64,000 nucleotides of DNA from Aliirhizobium wenxiniae (GTDB taxonomy: Bacteria > Pseudomonadota > Alphaproteobacteria > Rhizobiales > Rhizobiaceae), in assembly GCF_014201355.1 (NCBI RefSeq), contig NZ_JACHEG010000010.1, forward strand, positions 124,001-188,000, given 5' to 3'. The position numbers and the translations under genes were made by a program. Every line of letters begins with the position of its first letter. The first letter of the stretch is position 1. Positions 15,534 to 24,289 of the stretch are shown piece by piece. The notes under the pieces are model-generated. The model saw nothing but the letters and a program-made list of their open reading frames with translations. It was not told the DNA's origin and searched no databases.

Positions 15534-15684
15534 CAGCGGAGACCTGCCCCTCCTGTTCGGCAATGATCACTGAAAGCTCGGCGCGTGCCAGTTCCAGTTC
15601 GAGCTCGAGATCGCGGCGCTCGACAGCGTCGACCGATGCATTCAATTCCAGGCGCAGCTCTTCAATGTGTTGTTCCAGAAGCAT
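15520..15684 (-). CDS. Small acidic coiled-coil protein, unknown function
   Basis: A 54-residue protein beginning MLLEQHIEELRLEL and continuing as one long Leu/Glu-rich helix with heptad-like spacing, ending EGQVSAEPPF. The start at 15684 is set by AAGGAG eight bases upstream; the frame is open further upstream but without a ribosome site. A stable hairpin sits at its stop codon. Function unknown; a helix of this kind could dimerise or bind a partner. Confidence 0.7.
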   Translation of the reverse strand: MLLEQHIEELRLELNASVDAVERRDLELELELARAELSVIIAEQEGQVSAEPPF

Positions 15685-15815
15685 CTTCGTCTCCTTGACG
15701 TTGTGAATGACGACGCCCGCGGTCATGAGGGGTCGGGTCGGGTCAAGGTTCGCGTCAGCGACCGGCGGAGCCGGCGTGCGGAGGAGCCGATTTTGTTGAA
15801 GCGGAGGGAACCGGA

Positions 15816-16076
15816 GTGGAGGCAAAATTGGAGGTGCCGCGCGACCTTGAGGCGGCGCGATCGCTCATGGCATCCTTGGCAAGACTGAGCAGACATTCCC
15901 TCACCGTATGGCACCCATTCAATGGGCACGGCCGGAAACACCCCCTGTTTGGGTGCTGGTGGCCTGAAGTTGTGGACATCCGGCATTTCCAGGCTTTTGT
16001 GCTGCACTGCGCCAGTGACACGCCGGAATTCCCCTGCAAGGGATTTTGGATCAATGATGCGGAGACAAGAACATGA
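15816..16076 (+). CDS. Possible small protein upstream of HU, unknown function
   Basis: An 86-codon frame starting with GTG after GGAACCGGA and ending 4 bp into the HU gene. It is rich in Trp, His and Phe in the middle (VWHPFNGHGRKHPLFGCWWPE), which looks protein-like, and the overlap with HU suggests coupling. However, the opposite strand is also open here and no family is recognised. Confidence 0.35.
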   Translation: MEAKLEVPRDLEAARSLMASLARLSRHSLTVWHPFNGHGRKHPLFGCWWPEVVDIRHFQAFVLHCASDTPEFPCKGFWINDAETRT

Positions 16077-16351
16077 CGACCACAAACGAAATTGCAGACA
16101 AGATCGCTTCCGACCATAGCCTGACCAAGGCACAGGCCAAAACCATCGTAGAGTCGGTGATCTCCTCAATCACCGCTGCTGCCGTTGCCGGCAATGAGAC
16201 AAGCCTGCCGGGTTTTGGGAAGTTCAAGGTGAAGGATACCCCGGAGCGTGAAGCACGCAATCCGTCGACCGGCGCGACCATCAAGGTCGCCGCCGCTCGG
16301 AAACTGGCATTCACGCCGGCCAAGGCTCTGAAAGACGCCCTTAACAAGTGA
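16073..16351 (+). CDS. HU-family nucleoid-associated protein
   Basis: DNA-bending histone-like protein of 92 residues. It has the family's N-terminal helices (MTTTNEIADKIASDH, AQAKTIVESVISSI), the conserved LPGFGKFKVKDTPEREARNPSTG arm region and a C-terminal helix. The ATG follows an A-rich GAGACAAGAAC sequence. Being encoded near oriT, it could assist relaxosome or replication structures, but a general packaging role is equally likely. Confidence 0.93.
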   Translation: MTTTNEIADKIASDHSLTKAQAKTIVESVISSITAAAVAGNETSLPGFGKFKVKDTPEREARNPSTGATIKVAAARKLAFTPAKALKDALNK

Positions 16352-16366
16352 TGGCACCGAAATCAT

Positions 16367-16404
16367 AGCCAAGAGGCCCGGTTATCCGCGGTGCCTTCTT
16401 GGCT
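16367..16404 (+). terminator. Hairpin after the HU gene
   Basis: AGCCAAGA (16367-16374) pairs with TCTTGGCT (16397-16404), with a further GGC/GCC inside. It lies 16 bp after the HU stop; there is no clear T-run after it. Confidence 0.5.
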
Positions 16405-16504
16405 GTGAAAGGACTACCTACCAAAATTCAGCCGCGCTCCAGTCGGCACCACAAAGTCCGGGTCAAGCTCGGTCCGGTCCGGCTTAGCTGAACGACAAAG
16501 GAGA

Positions 16505-16528
16505 AGCCCCGCCTTGGCCGGCGGGGCT
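16505..16528 (-). terminator. Intrinsic terminator after the DUF736 gene
   Basis: AGCCCCGCC (16505-16513) and GGCGGGGCT (16520-16528) form a 9-bp stem. On the minus strand it is followed by TCTCCTTT, 15 bp downstream of the DUF736 stop. Confidence 0.7.
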
Positions 16529-16542
16529 CGATATTGTGCGGA

Positions 16543-16860
16543 TCAGATCTCGCGCTTCGGGCGGTTCCAAATGAGAGCGTATTCGCCGTCCGTTTCGCTT
16601 GGCCACAGGGCAGCTGTGATCGGTGCGTTGAAGCTCGGATCGTCGAGCTTTACGGAGATGTACTGCTCGCCGTCATTGGAAACCGCCTTCCAGCCGGCGC
16701 CAACCTCGACGCCGTTGCCGGCGGTGATGCGGAAATCCGGGGCGTCCCGTGAGACCCGTTCGATCGGGTTAAGGCGGGCCTTCATGCTGACGGTGAGGGT
16801 GCGAACGTTGCCGATGATGGAGTTGTTGCCGCTGGTGGTGAATTCGCCGATGACTGCCAT
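16543..16860 (-). CDS. DUF736 family protein
   Basis: A 105-residue protein beginning MAVIGEFTTSGNNSIIGNVRTL, the typical DUF736 opening, and containing the family's PDFRI and GAGWKAVSNDG stretches and a WNRPKR end. The start at 16860 is set by AAAGGAAC just upstream. DUF736 genes are common on alphaproteobacterial conjugative plasmids and integrative elements near oriT and anti-restriction genes. The biochemical role is unknown. Confidence 0.9.
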   Translation of the reverse strand: MAVIGEFTTSGNNSIIGNVRTLTVSMKARLNPIERVSRDAPDFRITAGNGVEVGAGWKAVSNDGEQYISVKLDDPSFNAPITAALWPSETDGEYALIWNRPKREI

Positions 16861-17537
16861 TGTCGTGTTCCTTTTCCGGTGTGTTCGGGCCGCGCCCACC
16901 GCGGCCTCGATGGCGGTGTCAAGACCGATGGCGATCGCCGCCGCACCCTTGGGCCGGAACGTCAGTGGAGGGCGGGCGGGAGCGGCTTTATTGCCTCGCG
17001 AGGAATGCGAACCTGTTCGCAGGGGAAGAAAGTTGCGGACGGCCGTTGCGGTCCAGGCGATCGAGACGAAGTCGGCCCTCGGTCACACCAGTCCCATCGA
17101 GGTCTGCGTGGGTGTTGTCCGTCGTTGCGGATGGGCAGGCCACGACCTGTGCTCATCGGCAGGCTCGCGACCGGCGTGATACGCAAAACCATGGCTCCGT
17201 GCCCCCCCGCGACTGCCTGGTAACGCTGACCGGTCGACATGAGACCGCACGCCACTGTTTTGCCTCCACGAGAATACCGTTGCGCTTGCGCTGGTTCGCC
17301 GGGCTCCCCCGTTCGCGGAAGCCTCTCGACTTGTAACGCTAGACACCGCACAGGCCTTATTGCCGCCGGATCATGCCACCGGATCGTCGCGGGGAACAAG
17401 GTCTCGGTCGTGGTCCGGCGCGAAGCGATCTCGACCTGAGCCCATGGTCGTGGATTGGACCCCGGCCCCGAGCGACAGCGCTCCGAGCCGGATCGTCAAT
17501 GTTGCGGGGTTATCGACAAACTCGGGCTTGAACAACC
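16861..17537. other. 677-bp gap without a convincing gene
   Basis: Only overlapping GC-rich open frames with Arg- and Pro-heavy translations are present between DUF736 and ardC. I see no ribosome site linked to a plausible protein and no strong hairpin. Confidence 0.5.
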
Positions 17538-18464
17538 TTACGCCGCCTCCGGTTCGGACGCCGCCTGCGGCTGAAGGTCGTGGAGATAGGCGACGGCGCG
17601 CTGCGCATGGGCAGCAGCCTGGAAGATTGCGCGCTTGTCAGAGCCAAGGATTGCAGCCCAACTCTGGATATAGGCAGCATGATCAGGCCTCGGCTCCAGT
17701 TCCGGGACGATCCCCAGATCGGCACAAATCATGGCAGCTCCGAGCTCCACGAGCACCTCTTCGAAGGCGCGTTCGCGCCGATCCTTGTGATAACGGGACA
17801 GATCCCGGTTCAACCGATGAGCTGCAGATGTCCAGTGCAATGTCTCATGCGCGCGGATGGCAATGAATGAGGCCATGTCGCGGAATTGCGCCGGCTCGGG
17901 AAGTTGGACGTGATCGGTGGGCGGCGAATAATAAGCCTGGTTGCCGCCATAGCGGACGACCGCACCGGTATTGTCGAAGAAGCGATCGGCATGCTCGATG
18001 CGCTCAAGCGGTTCGGCAATCGCGTCTGGAGCGCAGTAATAATGGTCCGGCAATCCTTCGATTTGATCACAATTGAAAACTGTGTAAGCCTTCATAAACG
18101 GGATATCCCGCTCGATTTCGCCACCGCGTAAATCGGATTCCGTCTTGGTGAAGCGGCTCGCATAGACAACGCTGGCACCGCTTTCGCCCTTGCGAACATG
18201 GGCACCCAACTCGTTGGCCTGACGCAGGGTCATCCAGGTCGCCGAATTGAACCCGTAAGCGACGCTCTCAGACCATAAAAGCAGGACATTGAGACCGGTA
18301 TAGGCCTGTCCGTTATGGCGGAGCGGTCGGCTGACCCGGCCCGTCATATTGCAAGCGCTCCATGGCTTGATCCAGGGGCGCACGCCGTTTTCCAGATCGG
18401 CGACGATCCGATCGGTAATGCGGGCATAGATGTCGATGCGGGTGGTTTTGGTCTTCCTGCTCAT
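17538..18464 (-). CDS. ardC: ArdC-type anti-restriction zincin
   Basis: A 308-residue protein with the DUF1738/ArdC N-terminal ssDNA-binding domain (RTDRIVADLENGVRPWIKPW-like opening, NMTGRVSRPLRHNGQAYTGLN) and a C-terminal metallopeptidase domain with HETLH at 206-210 and a probable third ligand Glu235 in AFEEVLVE. ArdC of pSa binds single-stranded DNA and protects entering plasmid DNA from type I and other restriction enzymes. The start at 18464 follows GGAGG; the longer upstream frame has no support. Its place close to oriT, on the strand for which the transferred strand is template, fits early expression in a recipient. Confidence 0.93.
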   Translation of the reverse strand: MSRKTKTTRIDIYARITDRIVADLENGVRPWIKPWSACNMTGRVSRPLRHNGQAYTGLNVLLLWSESVAYGFNSATWMTLRQANELGAHVRKGESGASVVYASRFTKTESDLRGGEIERDIPFMKAYTVFNCDQIEGLPDHYYCAPDAIAEPLERIEHADRFFDNTGAVVRYGGNQAYYSPPTDHVQLPEPAQFRDMASFIAIRAHETLHWTSAAHRLNRDLSRYHKDRRERAFEEVLVELGAAMICADLGIVPELEPRPDHAAYIQSWAAILGSDKRAIFQAAAHAQRAVAYLHDLQPQAASEPEAA

Positions 18465-18760
18465 GTTCGAACCTCCATTTACCTGAGGTCCCGTCGGTCG
18501 CGACCCCGTCACGGCGGGCCGTTTGCAGGAGCGGTCAGGGGGCAGGCGCACCGGAACGGCCTCAACGTATGTGGAGGACGGCGAAGCCGTTGCGGCCTGC
18601 ATCCGGCTCCTGCAGGACCGAGACCGGGACGGGGTTGCGAGCGACGCCCGGGACCATCTGTCTTCCTTCTTCCCCTTTTTGCCTTAGTCATGATCATGGT
18701 CGCCGACATGGAAAAGCCGCCCGGGGTTGGGCGGCCGCGCATTTCAGAGCTGCATTGAAG

Positions 18761-18780
18761 GGCGGAGCCTGAGCTCCGCC
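18761..18780 (-). terminator. Intrinsic terminator
   Basis: GGCGGAGC (18761-18768) and GCTCCGCC (18773-18780) form an 8-bp stem with a 4-base loop, 13 bp after the stop of the next minus-strand gene; CCTTC follows on the minus strand. A second stem, GCCGCCC/GGGCGGC, lies just left at about 18717-18735. Confidence 0.65.
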
Positions 18781-18792
18781 GGTGGGATCGCC

Positions 18793-19404
18793 TCAGTCGA
18801 AAGCCGACATCTGGGCCGCGGCCGCTTTGCGGTCGAGCGTCTGGCCGGGATTTTCGACCGGTCGGTCGAAGGGCTTCCAGACCTCGCCGACAATCTGCTC
18901 GTAAGCGGCGACAGCGCCTTCCGCCGCCATCCGCAGGGCGTGGGCCTGGATGCCCATGTCTGCGGCGAATTCGCGCTTGCGCTGGGCGGCGCTGTCATAG
19001 CCGACCGGGCCGTCGAGATCCTCGTCGCGGGCTTCAGCGGCACCCTTGGCGGTGGCGTCGCGCGCCTCGGTGACCGCGCGGGAGTAGAACTGGCCGGCGC
19101 CATGGGCCGAGCCGACATAGGCGCCGACGATCCGCTGGAGGTGGATCTGCATCGCCCGTTCCCCGAGGCCATCCGAGAGGCCGCTGGCCGTCTCGATGAT
19201 CAGACGCTCGTGCATGTCGCGGATGCCGTCGCTATCGAGGATGGCAGCGCCGAAGCTCTCTGCGATCTTCAGTGCCTGGGCTTCATCGGGGCAGGTCAGG
19301 CGGACCATCTCGACGGTGGCGCCCTTACGGAGCTGGAGGACGCGGGCCGATGGATGCGACGCCTGATGTGAGGATTGCCGGGACTGGGTTGTGGGCTTTG
19401 CCAT
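18793..19404 (-). CDS. Conserved plasmid protein of unknown function
   Basis: A 203-residue soluble protein starting MAKPTTQSRQ after GAAAGGAAACC. It is rich in Ala and Glu and mainly helical, with no membrane segment or cysteine cluster; the segment ERAMQIHLQRIVGAYVGSAHGAGQFYSRAV is its most distinctive part. Similar proteins occur in leading regions of rhizobial plasmids to my knowledge, but I know no function. A terminator hairpin follows. Confidence 0.8.
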   Translation of the reverse strand: MAKPTTQSRQSSHQASHPSARVLQLRKGATVEMVRLTCPDEAQALKIAESFGAAILDSDGIRDMHERLIIETASGLSDGLGERAMQIHLQRIVGAYVGSAHGAGQFYSRAVTEARDATAKGAAEARDEDLDGPVGYDSAAQRKREFAADMGIQAHALRMAAEGAVAAYEQIVGEVWKPFDRPVENPGQTLDRKAAAAQMSAFD

Positions 19405-19837
19405 GATGGTTTCCTTTCGTTATCTGCCGAGGCGGTTTCGGCCCCCTTGGCCGGCCTGTCCTTCGGTGCGGTCGAAAGGGGCCGACGCAAGCCGGCCGGT
19501 TCAGGGTCCGGGCGCGCCAGATCGAGCGAAGCTGGGGTGCGGGCAAGCGGGGCTAAGGCCCTGCGATGATCCGCATTCCTGCTTTGCGACAAGCGGCATG
19601 ACCGGCCGCCCCGCGGCGCGATAGCGGCCTTGAAGCGGACGGGCGTTGGTCCAGACCGCCACGAAACCGAAGGGCAGACCGACCAAGGGAGCAACCTTGC
19701 CGGTCGAGATGACGGGGCTAGCCCAGCACATGCATGACGACCATGCCACGATCGGACAGGATCGCCGATGACGACGAGGCAGTCTCAAGCACGGACAGCG
19801 TCAGCCCTGTAGCAGTTCCTCATGCCTGGACGATCGC

Positions 19838-20311
19838 TCATGCCACAGCCCTCCCCTGCCCCGCGTTGCTGGCGACCTCGTCGGCGGTGACGTCCTCCAA
19901 TACGGCGGAGGGATAGCCGTGCCGGGTGAGCCACTCTTCCGCTGCTTGGCGGCTGGCGGCTAAATGGACGAGTTCGGCATTCTCGCCGGCTCGGTCGAAA
20001 ACGCGGCAGCTTCCGATGGCTGGGACTTCGATGATGCTGAAGCTCAGGCTGCTGTCTAGCGAAAAACTCCGATAAATGCGGATCGCAATGACCCCGCCAG
20101 CCCCATGATCGCCTTCGTGCAACCTGAAAGTGGCCGGCACGATCATGCTGCCGCGCCGATATTCGCCCTGACGGCTGACCAGTTGGCCGCTGCTGTTGTG
20201 GCTTCGCCATGCGGACAGCCTTTTTCGGTGACGTTCAGGTGGGCGAGGCGTGCCGTCGGACCAGGCCAGAACGGAACCGATCGGGGCCAGAAATGCAGGA
20301 TGAGTTGACAT
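19838..20311 (-). CDS. Conserved plasmid protein of unknown function
   Basis: A 157-residue protein starting MSTHPAFLAPIGSVLAWSDG at 20311, set by CCAGGAG upstream. It has predicted strands (ATFRLHEGDHGAGGVIAIRIYRSF, SLSFSIIEVPAIGSC) and a C-terminal helix EEWLTRHGYPSAVLEDV. No membrane segment or catalytic motif is seen. It shares orientation and spacing with the neighbouring leading-region genes. The interval 19405-19837 to its left holds no convincing gene. Confidence 0.75.
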   Translation of the reverse strand: MSTHPAFLAPIGSVLAWSDGTPRPPERHRKRLSAWRSHNSSGQLVSRQGEYRRGSMIVPATFRLHEGDHGAGGVIAIRIYRSFSLDSSLSFSIIEVPAIGSCRVFDRAGENAELVHLAASRQAAEEWLTRHGYPSAVLEDVTADEVASNAGQGRAVA

Positions 20312-20347
20312 GGAAAACTCCTGGATGAATTTGGTCGGTGGAGACCG

Positions 20348-20380
20348 AACCGCCGCCAGTGGCGACCACGGGCGGCGGTT
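20348..20380 (-). terminator. Hairpin after the ParB-like gene
   Basis: AACCGCCGCC (20348-20357) and GGCGGCGGTT (20371-20380) form a perfect 10-bp stem 32 bp after the stop of the ParB-like gene. No clear T-run. Confidence 0.5.
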
Positions 20381-20412
20381 GGGTCGTGGAGAGAAGCGTG
20401 CGTGCAAGGCCG

Positions 20413-22167
20413 CTATTCGGCCGCGATACCGTAAGCGCGCTCATCCTCATCGAGATCGGGTTCATCGACGCCGGCCTCGGTGGCATCGCCATCATCTGTG
20501 GCCTCACTTACAGGATCTCCGTCGGGATCACCGGCGCCATCGAGGTCGGCGTCATTCGAGAGGCTATCCTTATCGGGCTCGGCCTTGTCGAATACCTCCC
20601 CGTGCTTTTTCAGGTTGATGATGTCTGCAGGGTCGGGCGCGAAGAGCGCCGAAGCGTGGACAAAGCGGTCTTCAGCAAAGTGGCTGGCGAGTTCGGCCCG
20701 CGTCTCCCGCACCCTCTGACGCGGCGTCACATTCGCATCCTTTGCGACCGCCTCGAGCGCCTGCCTCGACAGGCGCAGAAGGAAATCCTCCGATCCCATA
20801 TTGGGAAGGAAGCCGTCGGCGCCGATCGTGTCACCGGCAATCCGGGAGACGACGCCGCTGTTCGACATGCCACGCCGGCAAGACAGGACGTCGATCAGCA
20901 TGGAGCGCGCGACAACACGGAGCGTTTCCATGGTTATGTCGAGCTTACCGTCATCCGAGATGAGGCGGGCGGCATGCCGCCGGAGACGGCCCGGTCCGAT
21001 CACCGTATCGCTCGCGCCGGAATCGACCCGGACATTCAGGCCCGCGAATGCGATAACGAGCAGCCCCATCAACGTGTCGTCCTCGATCGGCGCCCGCGAT
21101 AGAGCGTCGTGCAGAGCATCGGTGCGGAAGTCGCCGATCATGTCCTGCCCCTTTTGCGTCACGTCGGGGCGTGCTTTCGGATTGTCGATCACAGCACTAC
21201 CGTCGCTCCCACCGCTGGCCGCAGTGCCTTTGGTCTTCTTCTCCTCGGGCATACGATACGCGACGGACTGCACCTTGCCTTCACGGTCGAGATACATGCC
21301 GACATGATCTGACTTCGAAGGCTTGCCATAGACCCGCTCAGCCTTTTTCGGGAGCTCGGGCTGCCCCCAATTGTTGACGTCTACGATCGCGCCCTTCTTT
21401 GGAAGATTGACCGTCATCCATTCTTGCTGTGCTCCGAGAAACGCCTCGACATTCGTCGTGTACCGGCTGTCCTGGTCGGCGGGTGCAAAGAGGTCCTCGA
21501 CCCATTCGATCCCATAGGCGCTTGCGAGATCGTCGCCGAAGCTCGCATCCTTGGCGAACATGCGGGTTTTCGAGAGAGCGCGAGCGATATTGTACCAGTC
21601 GGCACGCTCTGTCTTTTTGGGCTTGTTCGCCTTCCAGACTTCTTTCTGTTCATCGAGCGACGCCGCGGCAATCGTGCGAAGCTGCTGTTCGTTCGGCATG
21701 TCGCCGAGCGCCATGTGATCGAGCATGGCGGCCAGGACATTGGCGAGAAGCCGAAGCTTCCGGATCTGGCGAACCGGAAGCGCCAGCGCTACGCCGATCG
21801 CCTCTTCGGTCCAGCCGAGGGCCACGAGCCGTTCGATGCCACGCCATTGATCGATGGGGTTGAGGGGCTCGCGAGCGATATTTTCGACCATGGACTGCAT
21901 GGCACCGTTGTCGTCGGCGGGATCTTTAACGAGGACCTGGATTTCAGCGAGATCTGCTGCAATGGCAGCACGCTTGCGCCTATGACCTGCCTGGATGACA
22001 TAACCATTGCCGCCGTTAGTTTGCGGCGAAACAACGGGAGGCTGGATGATACCGACGGCCTTCACCGTTGCCAGAAGCAGCGCGTCGGACTGGGGCGACG
22101 TTTTTGTCTGGCGCGCGTCGTCGGGGTTGTCATTTAACGCACGTGGGTCAATCGTGATGAGATGCAT
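20413..22167 (-). CDS. ParB/RepB-like DNA-binding protein of the leading region
   Basis: A 584-residue protein whose first 200 residues are ParB-like: a ParB/sulfiredoxin fold with QPPVVSPQ and the box GYVIQAGHRRKRAA, then ENIAREPLNPIDQWRGIERL and a helix-turn-helix around GWTEEAIGVALALPVRQIRKL. The rest is not typical of partition ParBs and ends in a very acidic tail (DDGDATEAGVDEPDLDEDE). The start at 22167 follows AAGGAGC; the frame stays open 133 codons upstream without support. No parA partner is adjacent, and repA/repB provide partition elsewhere, so it more likely acts as a DNA-binding factor or nuclease-like protein during plasmid establishment. Confidence 0.85.
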   Translation of the reverse strand: MHLITIDPRALNDNPDDARQTKTSPQSDALLLATVKAVGIIQPPVVSPQTNGGNGYVIQAGHRRKRAAIAADLAEIQVLVKDPADDNGAMQSMVENIAREPLNPIDQWRGIERLVALGWTEEAIGVALALPVRQIRKLRLLANVLAAMLDHMALGDMPNEQQLRTIAAASLDEQKEVWKANKPKKTERADWYNIARALSKTRMFAKDASFGDDLASAYGIEWVEDLFAPADQDSRYTTNVEAFLGAQQEWMTVNLPKKGAIVDVNNWGQPELPKKAERVYGKPSKSDHVGMYLDREGKVQSVAYRMPEEKKTKGTAASGGSDGSAVIDNPKARPDVTQKGQDMIGDFRTDALHDALSRAPIEDDTLMGLLVIAFAGLNVRVDSGASDTVIGPGRLRRHAARLISDDGKLDITMETLRVVARSMLIDVLSCRRGMSNSGVVSRIAGDTIGADGFLPNMGSEDFLLRLSRQALEAVAKDANVTPRQRVRETRAELASHFAEDRFVHASALFAPDPADIINLKKHGEVFDKAEPDKDSLSNDADLDGAGDPDGDPVSEATDDGDATEAGVDEPDLDEDERAYGIAAE

Positions 22168-22634
22168 GTGTTTTGCTCCTTGCGGGTTTCGGAGCGGCGG
22201 TCGCCACCCCTTCCTGCTTTCAGTTCTTTCCGAAGACATCTCCCGGACCGCGGGGCGAACGGTCCGGCGCAACTGCGCCCGAGCGGCCCTGCCCGGCAGG
22301 AAGAGCGGGGCCTTAAGCCCTGCGAGACCGACGGGCAGGGTTGAGGAGGGGGCGGTTGAGCGAAGCGACGCCGGGACAGGCGATCTGCGAGAGGGTTTCT
22401 TCCCCTTTCCTTTTCCCTCTTTCATTCCCATGGAGCTTGAACCGGCCGCCCCAATCGAGCATGTCTCGGTAGCTAAGTCGGCGCACTTGGCGGATTGATT
22501 TTTTACGAGGATCTTCGTATATATGCCGAAGACAGGTTTCAAGGAAGCGAAGAGAAAGGTTATCACGGCGCTGCAAAGCGGGACTTTCCAGCATGAGACG
22601 ACGCGCTCGAATGTATCGACGAAGAACCTGCTTC

Positions 22635-22817
22635 ATGGGATTGGTAACGGCAGAGCAGATTTGTGACGTCCTCAAGCGCTGCCAGGAACAAGACCATCAA
22701 TCTTCACCGCATCACCATGCGCCGTCGATCGAAGTCCACATCATCCAGCGTGATGGCTGGTACATCAAATTCTACTTCGTTGACCCGGATACGGTGTTCA
22801 TCAGCGTGCATCAATGA
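22635..22817 (+). CDS. Small protein, possible toxin partner of the next gene
   Basis: A 60-residue protein starting MGLVTAEQICDVLKRCQ, with a helix, a His-rich loop (SSPHHHAPS) and then strands VHIIQRDGWYIKFYFVDPDTVFISVHQ. The final strand pattern resembles small RelE-like or DUF4258 proteins, but the match is weak. Its stop lies 8 bp before the start of the zinc-ribbon gene, so the two are probably cotranslated. It is on the + strand, opposite to the large leading-region genes. Confidence 0.6.
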   Translation: MGLVTAEQICDVLKRCQEQDHQSSPHHHAPSIEVHIIQRDGWYIKFYFVDPDTVFISVHQ

Positions 22818-22825
22818 GGCTACCC

Positions 22826-23464
22826 ATGAAGCTTTATCAGCCCGGCGACACGAGTAATGCGATCTGCCCTGACTGTGGCAAGCTCGTTTCGACGACCTTC
22901 GCCTACCGTGATGTGCCGTTCGATGACGGGACAGGCGTGGTGAAAGGGATCCTCGCGGCAGTCTGCGACGAATGCGAGGCCGTTGTGTCGATCCCCGCAC
23001 AATCCACGCCTGCCATCCGGCGCGCGCGGGAGGCAGCCGATATCCCGCTCGAAGTCAGCATCCCAGCTCCCGAGATCGAGATTATCGATGCGGCTGCCTA
23101 CCGGATCGATCCGGATGCAACGACACGATTGAGAAAATCGCTGTTCGCTTTCTACCTTCAACGCCTTCGACACGACGAAAGCGCTGCCGGAATGCTTCGA
23201 CGCGAATTCGAAACCTGGAATGCGGCGAAGATCGAACAGCGCAATCGGGTCGGCAAGGCTGTGAGGATCCCACAGCGCAGACTATCGTTCAAGATCTCGC
23301 CCAAGACCGATCGGGACGTCCAGTGGCTCATGAAGGCGATTGGGATGAACAAAACGGACACGGTCAGGAGTGTGATCATGGAGATCGAACGGGATCTTCT
23401 CGCGCCGAAAGCGCCCAACGGCCTGCGCCATCTGCAGGACATCGCCGCGGTCGTCAACGCGTAG
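22826..23464 (+). CDS. Regulator-like protein with N-terminal zinc ribbon and C-terminal ribbon-helix-helix-like segment
   Basis: A 212-residue protein with a YgiT/MqsA-type zinc finger at the N-terminus (CPDCGK at about 14-19, CDECEA at about 49-54), a helical middle and a C-terminal segment RRLSFKISPKTDRDVQWLMKAIGMNKTDTVRSVI that reads like a ribbon-helix-helix DNA-binding motif. I start at ATG 22826 because TGAGG lies 6 bases upstream; an ATG at 22814 would add four residues. The combination suggests an antitoxin or autoregulator for the small upstream gene. Function is inferred. Confidence 0.7.
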   Translation: MKLYQPGDTSNAICPDCGKLVSTTFAYRDVPFDDGTGVVKGILAAVCDECEAVVSIPAQSTPAIRRAREAADIPLEVSIPAPEIEIIDAAAYRIDPDATTRLRKSLFAFYLQRLRHDESAAGMLRREFETWNAAKIEQRNRVGKAVRIPQRRLSFKISPKTDRDVQWLMKAIGMNKTDTVRSVIMEIERDLLAPKAPNGLRHLQDIAAVVNA

Positions 23465-23520
23465 GCCTGCGCTGAAATCCTGCGCCGCCTGCTGTTGCAT
23501 TTGCGATCATCGCGCGTGAC

Positions 23521-23570
23521 AAGACGTCTTTCATTGCTCGTGCCAGACGACGATTTGGAATATATTCTAA
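23521..23570. promoter_or_regulatory. Palindromes upstream of the MqsA-like gene
   Basis: AAGACGTCTT (23521-23530) is a perfect 10-bp palindrome. TTGGAATATATTCTAA (23555-23570) is a 16-bp near-perfect palindrome around GAATATATTC. Both lie 54-103 bp before the start codon at 23624 and may be operator sites. Confidence 0.45.
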
Positions 23571-23623
23571 GAGTCAGGCGGACGTGATCACTGAATCCGG
23601 CATCATGTTCAAGGAGAGATAGA

Positions 23624-24055
23624 ATGGCATCTGCTGTACAGACATTGCCGGACGCAATGGTCTCACCAAAAACAGGCGAGGTTCTGCGTCGCGACGTTCG
23701 CCCGTTCATCGTCAGCTACAAAGGACGGAGCAAAACGGTCGACTTGCCCGGTTATTATCGAGCCAAAGAGGATGACGGGGTCCATGTTGGTGACGACATG
23801 AATGTGACCGACATTGCCTTGCGCGCACTCAAGGAAGACGTGGAAGGCATTCCCGCGCCAACGGCGATCAAGTGCGTCAGCCACTGGCCGAACCTGTCGC
23901 TGCGCAAGGCCGGCGGCATCCTGAAAGTCGGCGAGGACGCTTTCGACAAATACACGCGCGGCTTAGTCGAACCAAGCGGCCCGACCAGCCAGTTGCTGGG
24001 GGTTCTGGACCGCCATTCCAAACTCGTCGATGAACTGTGCCAGCAGGCGAGTTAA
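23624..24055 (+). CDS. MqsA-like HTH protein lacking the zinc-binding cysteines
   Basis: A 143-residue protein whose C-terminal half matches the MqsA XRE-type domain (LSLRKAGGILKVGEDAFDKYTRGLVEPSGP, then LLGVLDRHSKLVDEL). The N-terminal half follows the MqsA layout (SPKTGEVLRRDVRPFIVSYKGRSKTVDLPGYY), but the four cysteines that bind zinc in MqsA are gone; the only cysteines are at 84 and 139. No MqsR toxin gene is adjacent. It is probably a solitary transcription regulator derived from an antitoxin. The start follows GGAGAGATAGA. Confidence 0.8.
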   Translation: MASAVQTLPDAMVSPKTGEVLRRDVRPFIVSYKGRSKTVDLPGYYRAKEDDGVHVGDDMNVTDIALRALKEDVEGIPAPTAIKCVSHWPNLSLRKAGGILKVGEDAFDKYTRGLVEPSGPTSQLLGVLDRHSKLVDELCQQAS

Positions 24056-24260
24056 ATTGGCACGACATAGGCGGTGTCCAGGCAAAGCCTCCCACGACGC
24101 TTCAGCAGTTGGCACGACCGAAAGAGGCATCGACGCGACACGATGCCACTGAATTTCTGCGAAAACGCTGATTAAAACTCTCGCCACTCCGGATTGGACG
24201 CCGCTCCCTTCCGGATTGGACGGGACGATTTCCAAATAAGAAGCGCTCTGACGAACCAAG

Positions 24261-24289
24261 AAAAAAGGGCCGACGGAAAACCGCGGCCC
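24261..24289 (-). terminator. Intrinsic terminator after the methylase-helicase gene
   Basis: On the minus strand, GGGCCG...CGGCCC with an inner CGG/CCG stem (24267-24289) is followed by TTTTTT (24261-24266). It lies about 140 bp after the stop at 24426. Nothing else is recognisable between 24,056 and 24,425. Confidence 0.75.

Noticed and set aside
20338..21102. A 254-codon + strand frame
   Set aside because: Antisense to the ParB-like gene, which has recognisable domains and a ribosome site.
22168..22566. N-terminal extension of the ParB-like protein by 133 codons
   Set aside because: AAGGAGC precedes the ATG at 22167, the protein fold starts there, and the extension is Arg/Pro-rich, like non-coding GC-rich DNA.
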